NCBI GenBank assembly: GCA_001692895.1
Contig: KV748182.1
Location: 2,732,341 to 2,796,340, forward strand
Direction of reading: 5' to 3'
DNA: 64,000 nucleotides
Origin: Cenococcum geophilum 1.58
Taxonomy: Eukaryota; Ascomycota; Dothideomycetes; Gloniales; Gloniaceae
The position numbers and the translations under genes were made by a program. Positions 11,558-21,217 of the stretch are shown here, one piece after another (the first letter of the stretch is position 1; every line of letters begins with the position of its first letter). Below the pieces are notes generated by a model, which was not told the origin of the DNA, did not search any database, and saw nothing but the letters and a program-made list of their open reading frames with translations.

Positions 11558-11876
11558 CTTCTGAGGTAAAGCATTCTGTTAAGGAGGGAGATTATTAGTC
11601 ACCATTCGGGGCTAGTTAACGGCTGCAAGTTTGATGCATTGCCAGCAATACCTCACCTCTCCATTTTCTCCTTTTGAACATCTTAGCATTCCATTGTTTT
11701 TACGCATTTTCTTTCATTCAAAGGTTCTGGGCAATATTAGGCCTTTGGGCCCAAGGGGCGAGCCACTAGCCGTTGAAGACCGCCGGCCCGCCGACGCTCG
11801 AGAGGGAAGACAGCCTCATCCAGTGACATTGCATTATGGAGATAATACTCGAGGTAGCTGTGAAGAATCAGATGTA
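11558..11876. other. Non-repetitive spacer
   Basis: Normal-composition DNA that escaped RIP. The GC-rich patch at 11750-11820 has no convincing codon pattern and the short open frames look accidental. Nothing further can be supported. Confidence 0.5.
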
Positions 11877-12038
11877 TTATCTATGCACACGCTCGCAGAG
11901 ATATATTCCAAATAATGTATTTGTATTGTATTGGGGGGTGTAGGCCCGAGGAGAGGGTAATCTCGCCCAACCTGCTGTATTGCATAGTAGGTTCCCTACT
12001 GCTCAAGCAGTGGTAGATAATTACACACTCATTGCCCC
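11877..12038. repeat. 162-bp direct repeat R, copy 1
   Basis: Begins TTATCTATGCACACGCTCGC and ends CACTCATTGCCCC. A near-identical copy lies at 12181-12342, about 300 bp downstream; differences are transitions. The internal GTATTGGGGGGTGTAGGCC resembles a polypurine tract followed by an LTR start, so R could be an LTR junction fragment. No target duplications support a complete element. Confidence 0.75.
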
Positions 12039-12095
12039 CCTTAGGCCTACCGCAAGCCTAAAAGGCTGCAAAACTATCTATAGGGTGGAGGGTGG

Positions 12096-12184
12096 GAAAG
12101 CGAAAAGCCGAAAGGCTGATTGTGATAGATATTGATGTTGCTGTTTAGAGGAGGCGTGGCTTCGCTTTGAATAGACATCTTTAT
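12096..12184. repeat. ~90-bp repeat S, copy 1
   Basis: AAAGCGAAAAGCCGAAAGGC...GGCTTCGCTTTGAATAGACA. Its ends are partly inverted (AAAGCGAA/TTCGCTTT). A second copy lies at 12756-12847 with a single internal T/C difference in the part I compared. MITE-like. Confidence 0.7.
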
Positions 12185-12342
12185 CTATGCACACGCTCGC
12201 AGAGATATATTCCAAATAATGTATTTGTATTGTATTGGGGGGTGTAGGCCTGAGGAGAGGGTAATCTCGCCTAACCTGCTGTATTACATAGTAGGTTCCC
12301 TACTGCTTAAGCAGTAGTAGATAATTATACACTCATTGCCCC
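12181..12342. repeat. 162-bp direct repeat R, copy 2
   Basis: Second copy of the 11877-12038 repeat in the same orientation. It joins directly to the 3' end of repeat S copy 1, so R and S overlap by a shared TTATCTA. Confidence 0.75.
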
Positions 12343-12755
12343 AAACAACGCGTACCGTTAGAACCTAGCGGTACGAGGCCTGCGCTACAACAACTAATAT
12401 AAATGTAGGAATATATGTCGTCTCTTTGCGCCCGTAGGGTATCGTTAATAGACCGTTTAAGTAACGTAGAATCTCTAGGTAATATTAAAGGCTATTAACG
12501 ATGACGACGTAGTAGGAAGGAGGAAGAGAGGAAGCTGGAAAGCGTCAATTTAAAACCTGTTAAAAACCCTGTGGGAAAAATTGTCAGGAAAGACTACTTA
12601 TCAACAGCTGCTGTGGAAAGACGCGACGCGAAACCTCGCGATCCTCTAGGGGTAAGACGTTTTATCGCGACGACAATATAACGCCGTACGGCATAGCATT
12701 ATCAGGGCTATAAGACGAATGAACAATAAAATCTCTATTAAATAAGCCTTATTTC
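12343..12755. other. Spacer without recognisable gene
   Basis: About 410 bp of mixed-composition DNA with CG-rich words (GCGTACCG, CGACGACG) and small inverted pairs such as GCGTACCGTTAGAACCTAGCGG. There is no long frame and no transposon hallmark. Confidence 0.45.
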
Positions 12756-12847
12756 AAAGCGAAAAGCCGAAAGGCTGATTGTGATAGATATTGATGTTGC
12801 TGTTCAGAGGAGGCGTGGCTTCGCTTTGAATAGACATCTTTATCTAA
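12756..12847. repeat. ~90-bp repeat S, copy 2
   Basis: Copy of 12096-12184, here preceded by TTATTTC. That gives slightly longer inverted ends, TTCAAAGCGAA...TTCGCTTTGAA. A minus-strand 61-codon frame over it is considered accidental. Confidence 0.7.
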
Positions 12848-13530
12848 TCTATCGCATAAGATGACAGCCTCGCGAGGCTTACTCAATGTCGGTATTTTCG
12901 AGCGTTCGGTCAAAGGGGAGTCGCCTTTCACCATTCGCGTACAAAGGCCGGGAACTAACGGTATTCACAGTACTCTTTTACCACTGTAACAGACTGCCGA
13001 AACCGTAGCGGTATCGCGCTTTATGACCTTAACTCCCAAACGTTAGTGCATTACAAAGCCGCCGAGGCGTTAAAGTGCCGGCTAAGACTTCCGAGGCTGA
13101 GTTCTGAAGGCAACGTAAGGACGTATTTGGGCGTTTCTCTGCTGTCACAAGCTCTATTCTTCAAAATTTTAAGTCAGAATGCAAACATCTGGGCTAAGGC
13201 AATCACATGGTCCATAAGGTGTCTTGGCGCGGCCTCAAGGCTTCAACGCCTTCCGACGCCCTTAAGCCGTGTCGGTTACCTAACCTAATACGAAGAAATG
13301 ATCGTACACATCTTTCTTTAAAAATTTCCAACATAGGGCGTAAGGCATCTTTAAAATTAACAAGTGGTAAGGGCGTTTCGGCGTTGCTTAGGCTGCTGCC
13401 TGCAAGGTGTTAGCCTCTTAAAGCTACACCTCCCCAAATAGGGTTTTACACACGTCAATACGGTCCTTAGTCTAAATCATATCATTTCCATACACCATAC
13501 TCACTCTCACATGATTAAGCCCAAACTATC
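12848..13530. other. Spacer upstream of the F-box gene
   Basis: Normal-composition DNA with two overlapping short plus-strand frames (13046-13413) that show no family likeness, no intron signals and no conserved motif. The last ~100 bp before 13530 is AT-rich with CA-rich words, typical of a fungal promoter. Confidence 0.45.
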
Positions 13531-13540
13531 TATTTATATA
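13531..13540 (+). promoter_or_regulatory. TATA-like element of the F-box gene
   Basis: TATTTATATA lies 62-71 bp upstream of the ATG at 13602, a usual spacing for fungal core promoters. Based on sequence only. Confidence 0.4.
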
Positions 13541-14944
13541 CCCGCAGGACCAACCCCTTAACAACCTTCACGACTTCAGGAACTCCCTTGAATGCTGCTT
13601 CATGACGTTATCACCCATTCAGGTCGCTATGGCTTCTTCAAGATTAAATACCCCTGCTACTATCAATGACCTCCCAGACGAAGTGCTCTTGATGATCTTT
13701 GCTTACGTTGGTGGTAATGTGGATACGTATGCCGAGCAGAAAACTGAGTTTTACGCCCTTTCAATGACGTCCCGGCCCTTTCATCGGGTGGCTGCAGAGT
13801 ACCTCTACAAACGGTGCATACTCCAACCTGAAACATCTCGGGCCCTTATACGGACGGTAGCTATATCGCCTAGCATCTCTTCTATGATTAAAGAAGTTGA
13901 AGTTGGGTGCCATGCCCGAGTCTCTGCATCTCGTCGGAGTGACAGAGACCTGAACCTGCTCATTGCGAAAGTTACAGAGCTTAAGTTGTCGTATAAAGAC
14001 GAGAGAAGGTGGATCCGACAATTATCACGAGGTGTCGAGTCAGCTGAAGCCGGCCTATTGCTGTTGCAGACGCCTAATATAGAATCGCTCGTTGTGGGAG
14101 ATCAATTCCTAGAGATAAACAGGCGGAAACATGAACCCTTTCACAAACCTCCATTTTGGATGCAGCTTATTATCTGGGCTACGGACAAGCTACCTCGATC
14201 TTCAATCCATTCTTTCTCGATTTTGAGCCGAGTCCACATTAATATGGCTTCTTCCAGACAGGTCATGCTTGCATATATATTCCGGATATTCAGATTGCCT
14301 TCGATGAAAGCAGTGACACTTGTTAATGCGGTCGAATATGGCTGGAACATCGATGAGAAGTGTTACATGGATTTATTGAAGAGTCCTTCCCCAGTTGAGG
14401 AACTGTATTTCGAGGATTGCATGATTTGCGAGCCGGTGCTTTCCGCCATGATAACTTCCTGCAGGGCTCTCCGATGTTTCGACTACGATTTTGTCATGGA
14501 TGACCCCCATGCAATGGAATTTCCAACAATTGGCAGAGCTTTGCAGGGGCACCATCTGTCTTTGGAAACTCTAAAACTTGGGTGCACCTATCGTAGGGAT
14601 AATGACAATGTTTATCCCCTCGGATCACTCAAGCACTTTCATAAACTCATACACATTCAGGCCGACGCCGGCGCATTAATAGGCTATGCTGGCCAGGAGA
14701 CTTTACAGATCGTTGAAGTTCTTCCCAAAAGCGTCCAGACACTGGGCAGCGTGGTTTTCAATAAGCGAAAATCCAGCCAATAAAATATTGGCATTTGTTA
14801 ATATTTACAGCGTCAATATTGAAATATTGACAATAATTTAAATAAAATTATTATAATAGAAATATACTTATTAAAAATAAATATTATACGAATTATTAGT
14901 ATAGATTGACAGCTTTATAATATAATTAAGCTTATAGGGGTAAG

Positions 14945-15062
14945 CTGTGTATGGAGCTGTGCACGAAGCTTTGCGCGGAGCTCTACAAAAGCTCTGCATG
15001 AAGCTCTACTTGAAGCTCTACTTGGAGCTCTACTCGAAGCTCTACTCGAAGCTCTGCACGAG
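14945..15062 (+). repeat. 12-bp minisatellite of the outer hAT element, left block
   Basis: Imperfect repeats of GCTCTGCACGAA/GCTCTACTCGAA in the plus orientation. The block is interrupted at 15062 by the nested element and resumes at 16072 with GCTCTACTTAAA variants. Confidence 0.8.
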
Positions 15063-15130
15063 CAGGGTGGTTTTAGATAATGCGAATAAGCAAGCATAAA
15101 ATATCCTTTCTAAAAAATCTCTGCTTTTAC

Positions 15131-15502
15131 AGCTCTGTGCACCGAAGCTCTGCACGAAGCTCTGCACGAAGCTCTGCACGAAGCTCTGCACGAAGCTCTG
15201 CGGAGGCTCTGCACGAAGCTCTGCGGAAGCTCTGCACGAAGCTCTACACAAAGCTCTACACGAAGCTCTGCGGAGGCTCTGCACGAAGCTCTGCGGAGGC
15301 TCTGCACGAAGCTCTGCGGAAGCTCTACACGAAGCTCTACGGAGGCTCTGCACGAAGCTCTACGGAGGCTCTGAAAGAAGCTTTGCGGAAGCTCTGCACG
15401 AAGCCCTGCGGAAGCTCTACACGAAGCTCTGCGGAAGCTCTGCACGAAGCTCTGCGTACGGAGGCTCCGCACGAGGCTCTACACGAAGTTCTGCACAAAG
15501 CT
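15131..15502 (+). repeat. Minisatellite arm, forward (GCTCTGCACGAA)n
   Basis: About 30 units of a 12-bp motif with GGAGGCTCTGCG and GCTCTACACGAA variants. Because 12 is a multiple of three, open frames appear in several phases (for example 15080-15511), producing Ser-Ala-Arg or Glu-Ala-Leu-His type repeats. These are not taken as genes. Confidence 0.9.
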
Positions 15503-15510
15503 TTTATATA

Positions 15511-15921
15511 GAGCCTCCGTAGTAGAGCCGTCGTACGCAGAACCGTTGTACGCAGAACCGTTGTACGCAGAACCGTTGTACGCAGAACCGTCGTACGCAG
15601 AGCCGTCGTGCAGAGCCGTCGTGCAGAGCCTCCGTACGCAGAGCTTCGTGTAGAGCTTCGTGCAGAGCTTCGTGCAGAGCTTCCGCAGAGCTTCGCATTA
15701 AGCCTCCGTACGCAGAGCTTCGTATAGAGCTTCGTGTAGGGCTTCGCGCAGAGCCTCCGCAGAGCTTCGCGTAGAGCCTCCGTACACAGAGCTTCGTGCA
15801 GAGCTTCTGTAGAGCTTTGTGTAGAGCTTCCACAGAGCTCCGCATAGAGCCTCCGTACGTAGAGCTTCGTGCAGAGCTTTGTGCAGCGCCTCCGTACGCA
15901 GAGCTTCGCGCAGAGCCTCCG
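15511..15921 (-). repeat. Minisatellite arm, reverse (AGAGCTTCGTGC)n
   Basis: The same 12-bp unit in the opposite orientation. It begins right after an 8-bp pivot near 15503-15510 (TTATATAG-like) and starts with AACCGTTGTACGCAG variants. With the forward arm it forms a head-to-head palindrome of about 790 bp that could extrude as a cruciform. Confidence 0.88.
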
Positions 15922-16063
15922 TAAGGTATTAATAGCGTTAAGAGGTTCTAATTCTAGCTCTGAAGCTATATTTTATTTAATAATAAAGAAAAAAAAGGCG
16001 ACTAAAAAATTATTTAGGGTATACTAAGACTTATTGCGATAAGATTTATCCAAAACCACCCTA
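15922..16063. other. Right non-satellite part of the nested element
   Basis: AT-rich 142 bp ending in the terminal inverted repeat. It has an A-run (AAAGAAAAAAAAGG) but no gene. Confidence 0.6.
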
Positions 16064-16380
16064 TACATGAGGCTCTACTTAAAGCCCTATTATAGCTCCA
16101 CTTAAAGCTCTGCTCGAAGCTCTACTTAAACTCTATTAAGGCTCTACACGGAGCTCTACTTAAGCTCTACTTAAAAGCTCTATGTAAGGCTCTGCTTAAA
16201 GCTCTACACAACACTCTACTCTAAGCTCTACTAATACGCAACACTAGTATACTAGGAAGACTCTATAATCGTCTATATAAACGACTCTATAATTAATTGA
16301 TTTATTAATTAATTGCCTATATAAACGCCTATACGAACGTCTATATAAACGCCCGTACGATATTTAAGTTAATTTTTTGA
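16064..16380 (+). repeat. 12-bp minisatellite of the outer hAT element, right block
   Basis: After the nested element the array resumes as GCTCTACTTAAA units (16072-16245). It then grades into CGCCTATATAAA/CGTCTATATAAA units (16272-16350). The drift links the GCTCTGCACGAA family to the GCCTCCCTTAAA array in the nearby autonomous hAT. Confidence 0.75.
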
Positions 16381-16740
16381 AGGGGCGCCAAGAGGATCTG
16401 TAAATATTATAAATATCGCCAATACTTGCCAATATTGACTAGTGTCAATATTGATTAATCTGATTGGCCAATATTGAAAATGAAAACCACGCTGACACTG
16501 GGAATATTGATTGAGGACGTGGGGCCATGTCAAGGATCAATTTTTGAGCATGTACTTGGCGAACTAGAGGGGTTCGTGCAGCTCTGTGCTGAACGCTTTC
16601 CGCTATTGAGGAAAGTTAACATCCCGTTACGTCAGCCGCTTTGCAGCAGCTGTACTGTCTGTACAGCTTTACTTGAGGCTTTTGCCGGGCTGTCGAGGAA
16701 TGTCCTATTTCCCTCCGTGAGGAATCAGGATAAATGCTAA

Positions 16741-16906
16741 TACAAATGGGGGACGCGTGTGACAGCTTAGACGACGAATGTGCTTCCTAAACTTGGAAAA
16801 AACTCAACGCTGGAAATCTTATCAATCTAATTGCAGAGAAAAAAGCCCAAATCAATGTTTTGATAGATAACTTTAGACTGCTTGATAGAGTAAAATTCAT
16901 TTCACC
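16741..16906. other. Spacer downstream of the F-box gene
   Basis: 166 bp of normal-composition DNA, presumably the F-box 3' untranslated region and the convergent intergenic space toward the NIS1 gene. It ends with the first hAT target duplication ATTTCACC (16899-16906). Confidence 0.6.
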
Positions 16907-17457
16907 CAGACATGGGAATAAGCAAGCTGGCTTGCTAGATTGGCTTGCTTGCTTGCTGACTAATCAAGTAAGCCAGCAAGCTGGAAGGTCTATTTTGGGT
17001 AAGCAAGCAAGCTAAAATGAGGCTTAGCTTGCAAGCTGACGATGGTTCTGGAAGAGTCCTCCACGTTCGTTGCCTGCTTACATAAGCAGATTCCCTTTGG
17101 TTCCTTTTTGGACGACGTCCGTAAGCAACCACCTATGACTCCGTAGGTATAGGCCTATATAAGGGGGCCTATATACGTCGTAGATAGATTCGATAGATTC
17201 ATATTCATTCTTTTATCCTCAGATCCAGTTCATCACAAGCTAGCTTGCCCGCTTAATAGGAAATATATATACTAGATTTTGGTTAAGAGTTAAATCTTAT
17301 AATATACTTTTAGTGGTAATTTTAACGCGTGTAATTGTTTTTCCACGCCAAGCGTTCTTGCGCTTAAGTCGCGATCTATATTTATGGAGATCTCTCTACC
17401 AAACCCCCCCTAAAACACCACCATAATTATAGCTATCTACTAGCCCTTTTATTAGTA

Positions 17458-20091
17458 ATGCCTTAGGATCTTACCGAAGCTAACCTAAACGCAATAGCCA
17501 CTCCAACGCCTATAATTATACTTTCCGAAGCTGTTACTCCAGACGCGTCTCTACCGCCTTTAGATAATACTAACTTTAAGAGAAACTACAATAGGATTGA
17601 CTAGGGCCGACTTAACTAATTTTAGAAGCTATTTAGAATCTTAGAGAGGAATATAAGCTTTATTTACTAGTATAGATATTAACTTTAACATCGCACTAGT
17701 AAGCGACTATTTTAGGAATGTAAATATTGCCATTAGTATATTATACCTGGTGGCCGATTTAATATTACCTTTACTACTTCTTCTACCTCCTAACACCTTG
17801 CAGAAGAAAGGGAAGGCTATAGTTATAATAAGTAAGGCGTAATTAAATTTACAAAGAAGCGGAAGGCGATAATTCTTAAAGTACTTAACAGGAAGTATAG
17901 AATCTCTTAAGGCCTCGTAAATGATCTTATTGGTGGCTTTAATAAGAAGGCTTTTTAGTAAGCTATAATTAAATAGATTACCGACAATAATCATCCTCTA
18001 TGAGAGGTTGAAACACCTTCCTTTTATATTATAATAGCCGCTGCCAATTGCGACGCAGAGCGGTGGATTTGGAAAAGCTATAAGTTAGTTCGGCTTTATA
18101 TAATGTAGGACTATAAGGCCTACTAGCTAGCTGTAATTAAGGAGCTTGTAAGCGCCCGTTTAAAGCTTTATTTCTTATTTAACGGCTAGACTATACGCAG
18201 TAGCAAACACACTCTTACTAGTATATGTGTTTACCACCTTAATCGCGAAGGCCGAGTCGTTAACTACTTGATTACTTTACTAGAGTAACTCGGCCGTTAT
18301 ACAGGAATTAACTACGCTTAAGTAGTCGGTAATGTCCTTACTCGTTTTAACGTTAGTAGTAAAAGGCTTGGCTATTTTATTACTAACAACGCCGCCAATA
18401 ACGGCACCTATATAGATCATCTATCTACCAAGTTTAGCTTTAAGAAAAAGGACTATTAGATTTAGTGCGCGGCCTATATCCTTAACCTTATAGCCTAGTC
18501 GATTTTATTTAAAAAAGATAAAGAAGTATATAAGAATGAGGATTTAAATATACTAGTAAGTTAATTAATAAATCTTTACTTCCTACTTTTTTACTAACTT
18601 CTACTAAATAGGACAAAGAACGCTTCCTTAAAGAATAGCAAAAAGAAGGTCCTTTTAGCGTTCTTATTAATATCCTTAACTCTATTAATATACCTTAGCT
18701 TTATTAACTTTTTAAAGAGTACTAGTAATAGGAGCAGGTTACTACACTAGAGGCTAAAGGTAGAATTCTTAAAGTAGTAAAGCTAGTTAAAACTAGATAG
18801 AATAGTTATCACAATACCTTCGCCTAAGCCGTCCTTCTTCGCGGCCTAATTGATTTAATTACGCAATATATAATTTGGAAATATAATAAGGAAGTAGTTT
18901 CTCTAATAGCTAAAGGAAAGAAGGTACCTCTACCTTTACTACTTATTATAGGCGGAGCGTTAACCTCTGATGATTGGGACGTTATTATTAACTATATTAA
19001 TATTCTATTACCAATTTGTAAAGCTACTAAGATGCTTAAAGCTAGAGGCAAATTAGGCCTGCATGGCGCGATTTGGGAGGTAATTCCTATACTTAATTAT
19101 CTGCTTAACCTCTTTAAAGAAAAGAAGGCCTAAGTAGCTAAAGTAATAATAGAAGGCTATCCTAATTAAGAACCAATTGAGGATTACTACGCAATTAACC
19201 TTAATTGTGGGTGGTTAAAACTGTAGAAGTATTTTAAGAAACTTAATGAGACTTCCGTTTACTACGCAGCCGTTCTACTTTATCCTTTATACAAAAACTT
19301 CTGTAAATATGCATAGGTAGATCGCCTAGATTAGCTGATTAAAAATAACTTAGCTTTTCTTAAGCTTTAGCTTTAATATAAAGCTGAACTAGAGGCCTTA
19401 ATTACGTCACTAACTTAGTCACCAACTTAGCGGTAAAAACTATCGCATGCGGCGTCTAGTAGAGACGACTACATTTGAGCCAACACTTATGGCTCTTAAG
19501 GCCTTATTAACCTTAATGAGTACGAAGCTTAGAGAGTTTAAGAGCCTCTTAATTACGATTATCCGCTTGTGAGCGATCCTATATTATGTTGGCCACGGAG
19601 GTAGCTTTCGACCGTATTACAATTGTCTTTGATGCCTAGTACCCTATGTAAAGACTACCCTAGTGCTTACCCTCGTATTTCGTATGTCTTAGTACGTATC
19701 TCTGTTGCCTGTACCTCCCCCCTTTCCTATTCTAGCAACTTCCTCGTGTATATAAAGATCCTCGAGAGCCACCTTGAATAAAAACAGATCACTCATTCAA
19801 TTCTATGTCTCTACCTAACAGCTAGCTTATGTCATTTGTCTTGATACCTGCCTGTCTGAAATATTATATTGGTGGCAGGAGCGATTAACTCGGCTAAAGC
19901 TCTTAAAGATGGCTCTTGATATATTAACAACACTAGCTATAAGCGATAACTGCGAACGAGCCTTTAGTGAAGCTGGTGATCTTTTAGAGCCACGTCGCTT
20001 AAGGCTTCGGCCTGATCTTATTGCTGCCTTGCAGTGTAATTGTAGCTATAAAAGGATGGGCTTTAAAAGATCTAGTACGGATGGTAAGTGA
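17458..20091 (+). pseudogene. hAT transposase, inactivated
   Basis: The frame starts at ATG 17458 (MP*DLTEANLNAI) and is interrupted by many TAG/TAA codons. A BED-type zinc finger is visible near 17705-17760 (WECKYCHQY-like with one stop). The catalytic core follows: LFNG*TIRSSKHTLTSI near 18175, where Asp-Gly-Trp is expected, and GYFITNNAANN near 18368, where the second Asp is Asn. The C-terminal hAT dimerisation region (PILYWWQERL..., then ISDNCERAFSEAGDLL, then RRLRLRPDLIAALQC) spans 19575-20045 and is split by the solo LTR. RIP stops and two lost catalytic Asp residues make it inactive. The final 60 codons (19909-20091) remain open by chance. Confidence 0.9.
19587..19861 (+). mobile_element. 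Solo copia LTR inside the hAT transposase
   Basis: 275 bp beginning TGTTGGCCACGGAGGTAGC and ending CTGTCTGAAA, flanked by perfect 5-bp duplications TATTA (19582-19586 and 19862-19866). It matches the LTRs of the copia element at 46400-51945 in opposite orientation. It probably arose by LTR-LTR recombination. It is less mutated than the transposase around it. Confidence 0.92.
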
Positions 20092-20144
20092 GCCACGATC
20101 TATATAGGCGATAGCTAATATCTAGGTGCTTTAAAAGTAGAAGC

Positions 20145-20325
20145 CTTATCACCAGAGCCTCTCTTAAAGTCTCTCTTAAAGTCTCCCTTAGAGCCTCGCT
20201 TAAAGCCTCCCTCAGAGCCTCCCTTAGAGCCTCCCTTGAAGCCTCGCTTAAAGCCTCGCTTAAAGCCTCCCTTGAAGCCTCCATTAACGCGTTCCTTAAA
20301 GCCGCTCTCAACACCTCGCCAAGCT
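20145..20325 (-). repeat. 12-bp minisatellite (GCCTCCCTTAAA)n in the hAT 3' region
   Basis: About 14 imperfect 12-bp units downstream of the transposase stop. On the minus strand they would read as four-residue repeats (Glu-Ala-Leu-Arg/Ser). The unit is related to the minisatellite of the non-autonomous hAT elements at 14945-16350. Confidence 0.82.
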
Positions 20326-20592
20326 TTGCGATAACTACCCCTACGTAACTACATTATATAACTACGAGTCGGGCCGCGGAGGAGAGATTTTGGGGTGGCC
20401 TACAGCCTTAATTTTGTATATAACACCAAGACTTCTATACAAAATTCAATTAAGCGGGCAAGCAAGCCAAGCAAGCCGAAAATTTTGGCCAAATAAGCCA
20501 AGCAAGCAAGCTCAAGGTGTTAAAAATTACAAGCCAGCAAGCTGAGCCTGCTCAGCTTGGCTCGCTTGCTTATTCCCAACTCTGATTTCACC

Positions 20593-20810
20593 ATTCCACT
20601 GTTTATGTGTTCTTATATCAATCTGAGAATGCGGACCAAAATTCATCGCGATGCGTACACTTAAGGAAAGGTATGCCATGCAAAACTTCTGTTATACCAA
20701 GGAATGACAAAACCCAGACAACCCCGTTCCCGAACCTTTCTGGTGTACTCAACTCATCCTCCTTCACGTTCTCAGCCCAGCCTTCCTCCTACTCAGTCCA
20801 ACCTAGAGAT
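20593..20810. other. Spacer between hAT element and NIS1 stop
   Basis: 218 bp of normal-composition DNA, presumably the 3' untranslated region of the minus-strand effector gene. Plus-strand frames across it and the effector gene are antisense shadows. Confidence 0.55.
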
Positions 20811-21217
20811 CTAGGCGCTCACAGAGCTGAAGCCATTGCTCGATACAAGGTTCGAGCTAGTGGAGTCGCCAATCGTAACAGAGACATTGAAGCTCGTAAT
20901 CGTCGGGTCGCTTACGGCACCATACAAGCTGAGCAGGGCCGCAGCAAACTTGGCTTGACCGATCGCAGTCGATGCGGGCATAGTCATGGCGTAGCTGATG
21001 TTCTGCAGCGTGTTGGAGTGGTCAGGGCCTAGATAGCCAGAAGTGATAGGTGTGCCGAGAGAGCCCGGGTAGCCAGATCCTGGGGCGATACCAAAGGCAA
21101 TGGCAACATCGTAGACTGATTGGATGTAGTTCTCGACTTCGATGATGGCGTTGAAGGTATCGCCTGGCTTGATGGTCTCAGGGACAGCGACGCCGACGAT
21201 ACGGGCGCTAGAGAGGG

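Larger units (their letters stand above)
15063..16063. mobile_element. Nested hAT-type element carrying inverted minisatellites
   Basis: Left end CAGGGTGGTTTTAGATAA, right end TTATCCAAAACCACCCTA (last base A where G is expected). The flanking 8-mers are TGCACGAG (15055-15062) and TACATGAG (16064-16071), which differ by one G-to-A and one C-to-T change. The terminal CAG[C/G]GTGGTTTT core resembles the outer element, so the two are probably related families. The 1001-bp body has no transposase; about 780 bp of it is a minisatellite in two opposed blocks. Confidence 0.82.
14747..16494. mobile_element. Non-autonomous hAT-type element in the F-box gene
   Basis: Inverted termini CAGCGTGGTTTTCA (14747-14760) and TGAAAACCACGCTG (16481-16494) are flanked by perfect 8-bp duplications ACACTGGG (14739-14746 and 16495-16502). 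CAG-type ends with 8-bp duplications are hAT hallmarks. Both subterminal regions contain palindromic AATATTGGC/CAATATTG words. There is no transposase. The 1748 bp includes a second, nested element (15063-16063); without it the host element would be about 739 bp. Its interior is built largely of a 12-bp minisatellite. Confidence 0.92.
13602..16740 (+). pseudogene. F-box protein gene interrupted by a hAT element
   Basis: The frame opens at ATG 13602 (an alternative in-frame ATG at 13629 starts MASSRL). An F-box near residues 21-38 reads INDLPDEVLLMIFAYVGG; F-box proteins recruit substrates to SCF ubiquitin ligases. A leucine-rich, LRR-like tail follows, as in many fungal F-box proteins. At 14746 the frame runs into a transposon and stops at 14781-14783, so the last 12 of the 393 residues are transposon-encoded. 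The missing C-terminus resumes at 16503-16740 (LGELEGFVQLCAERFPLLRK...). Leaving out 14747-16502 (the element plus one copy of its 8-bp duplication) restores a continuous frame of 1383 nt, 460 residues. No introns are apparent. The upstream part may still be expressed as a truncated protein. The host coding sequence has normal codon use without RIP stops. Confidence 0.88.
16907..20584 (+). mobile_element. hAT transposon, RIP-mutated
   Basis: Inverted ends CAGACATGGGAATAAGCAAG (left) and, on the right strand, CAGAGTTGGGAATAAGCAAG. Perfect 8-bp duplications ATTTCACC lie at 16899-16906 and 20585-20592. Subterminal regions (16920-17060 and 20450-20575) are packed with GCTTGCTT/AAGCAAGC words, a normal arrangement for hAT transposase binding. 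It encodes a transposase on the plus strand, contains a solo copia LTR (19587-19861) and a 12-bp minisatellite near its 3' end. Confidence 0.93.

Noticed and set aside
11940-12050. TGTAGGCC...GGCCTACC as a short LTR
   Set aside because: No matching target duplication and the second copy lacks the right-hand end, so only the direct repeat is reported.
14373-14555. Minus-strand frames within the F-box gene (also 13761-14021 and 14141-14350)
   Set aside because: Short antisense shadows without supporting features.
15080-15511. 143-codon plus-strand frame and several overlapping minus-strand frames over the minisatellite
   Set aside because: A 12-bp period keeps any frame open without selection; all phases are equally open and the frame crosses the transposon boundary.
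15131-15921. Regularly repeated units resembling a CRISPR array
   Set aside because: Units are contiguous and degenerate, without unique spacers, and the organism is a fungus.
20072-20314. 80-codon minus-strand frame encoding Glu-Ala-Leu-Arg repeats
   Set aside because: It is the 12-bp minisatellite of the hAT 3' region read in one phase; it starts inside the opposite-strand transposase and has no signals of its own.
20607-21032. 141-codon plus-strand frame
   Set aside because: Overlaps the NIS1-family gene in antisense and has no recognisable domain.
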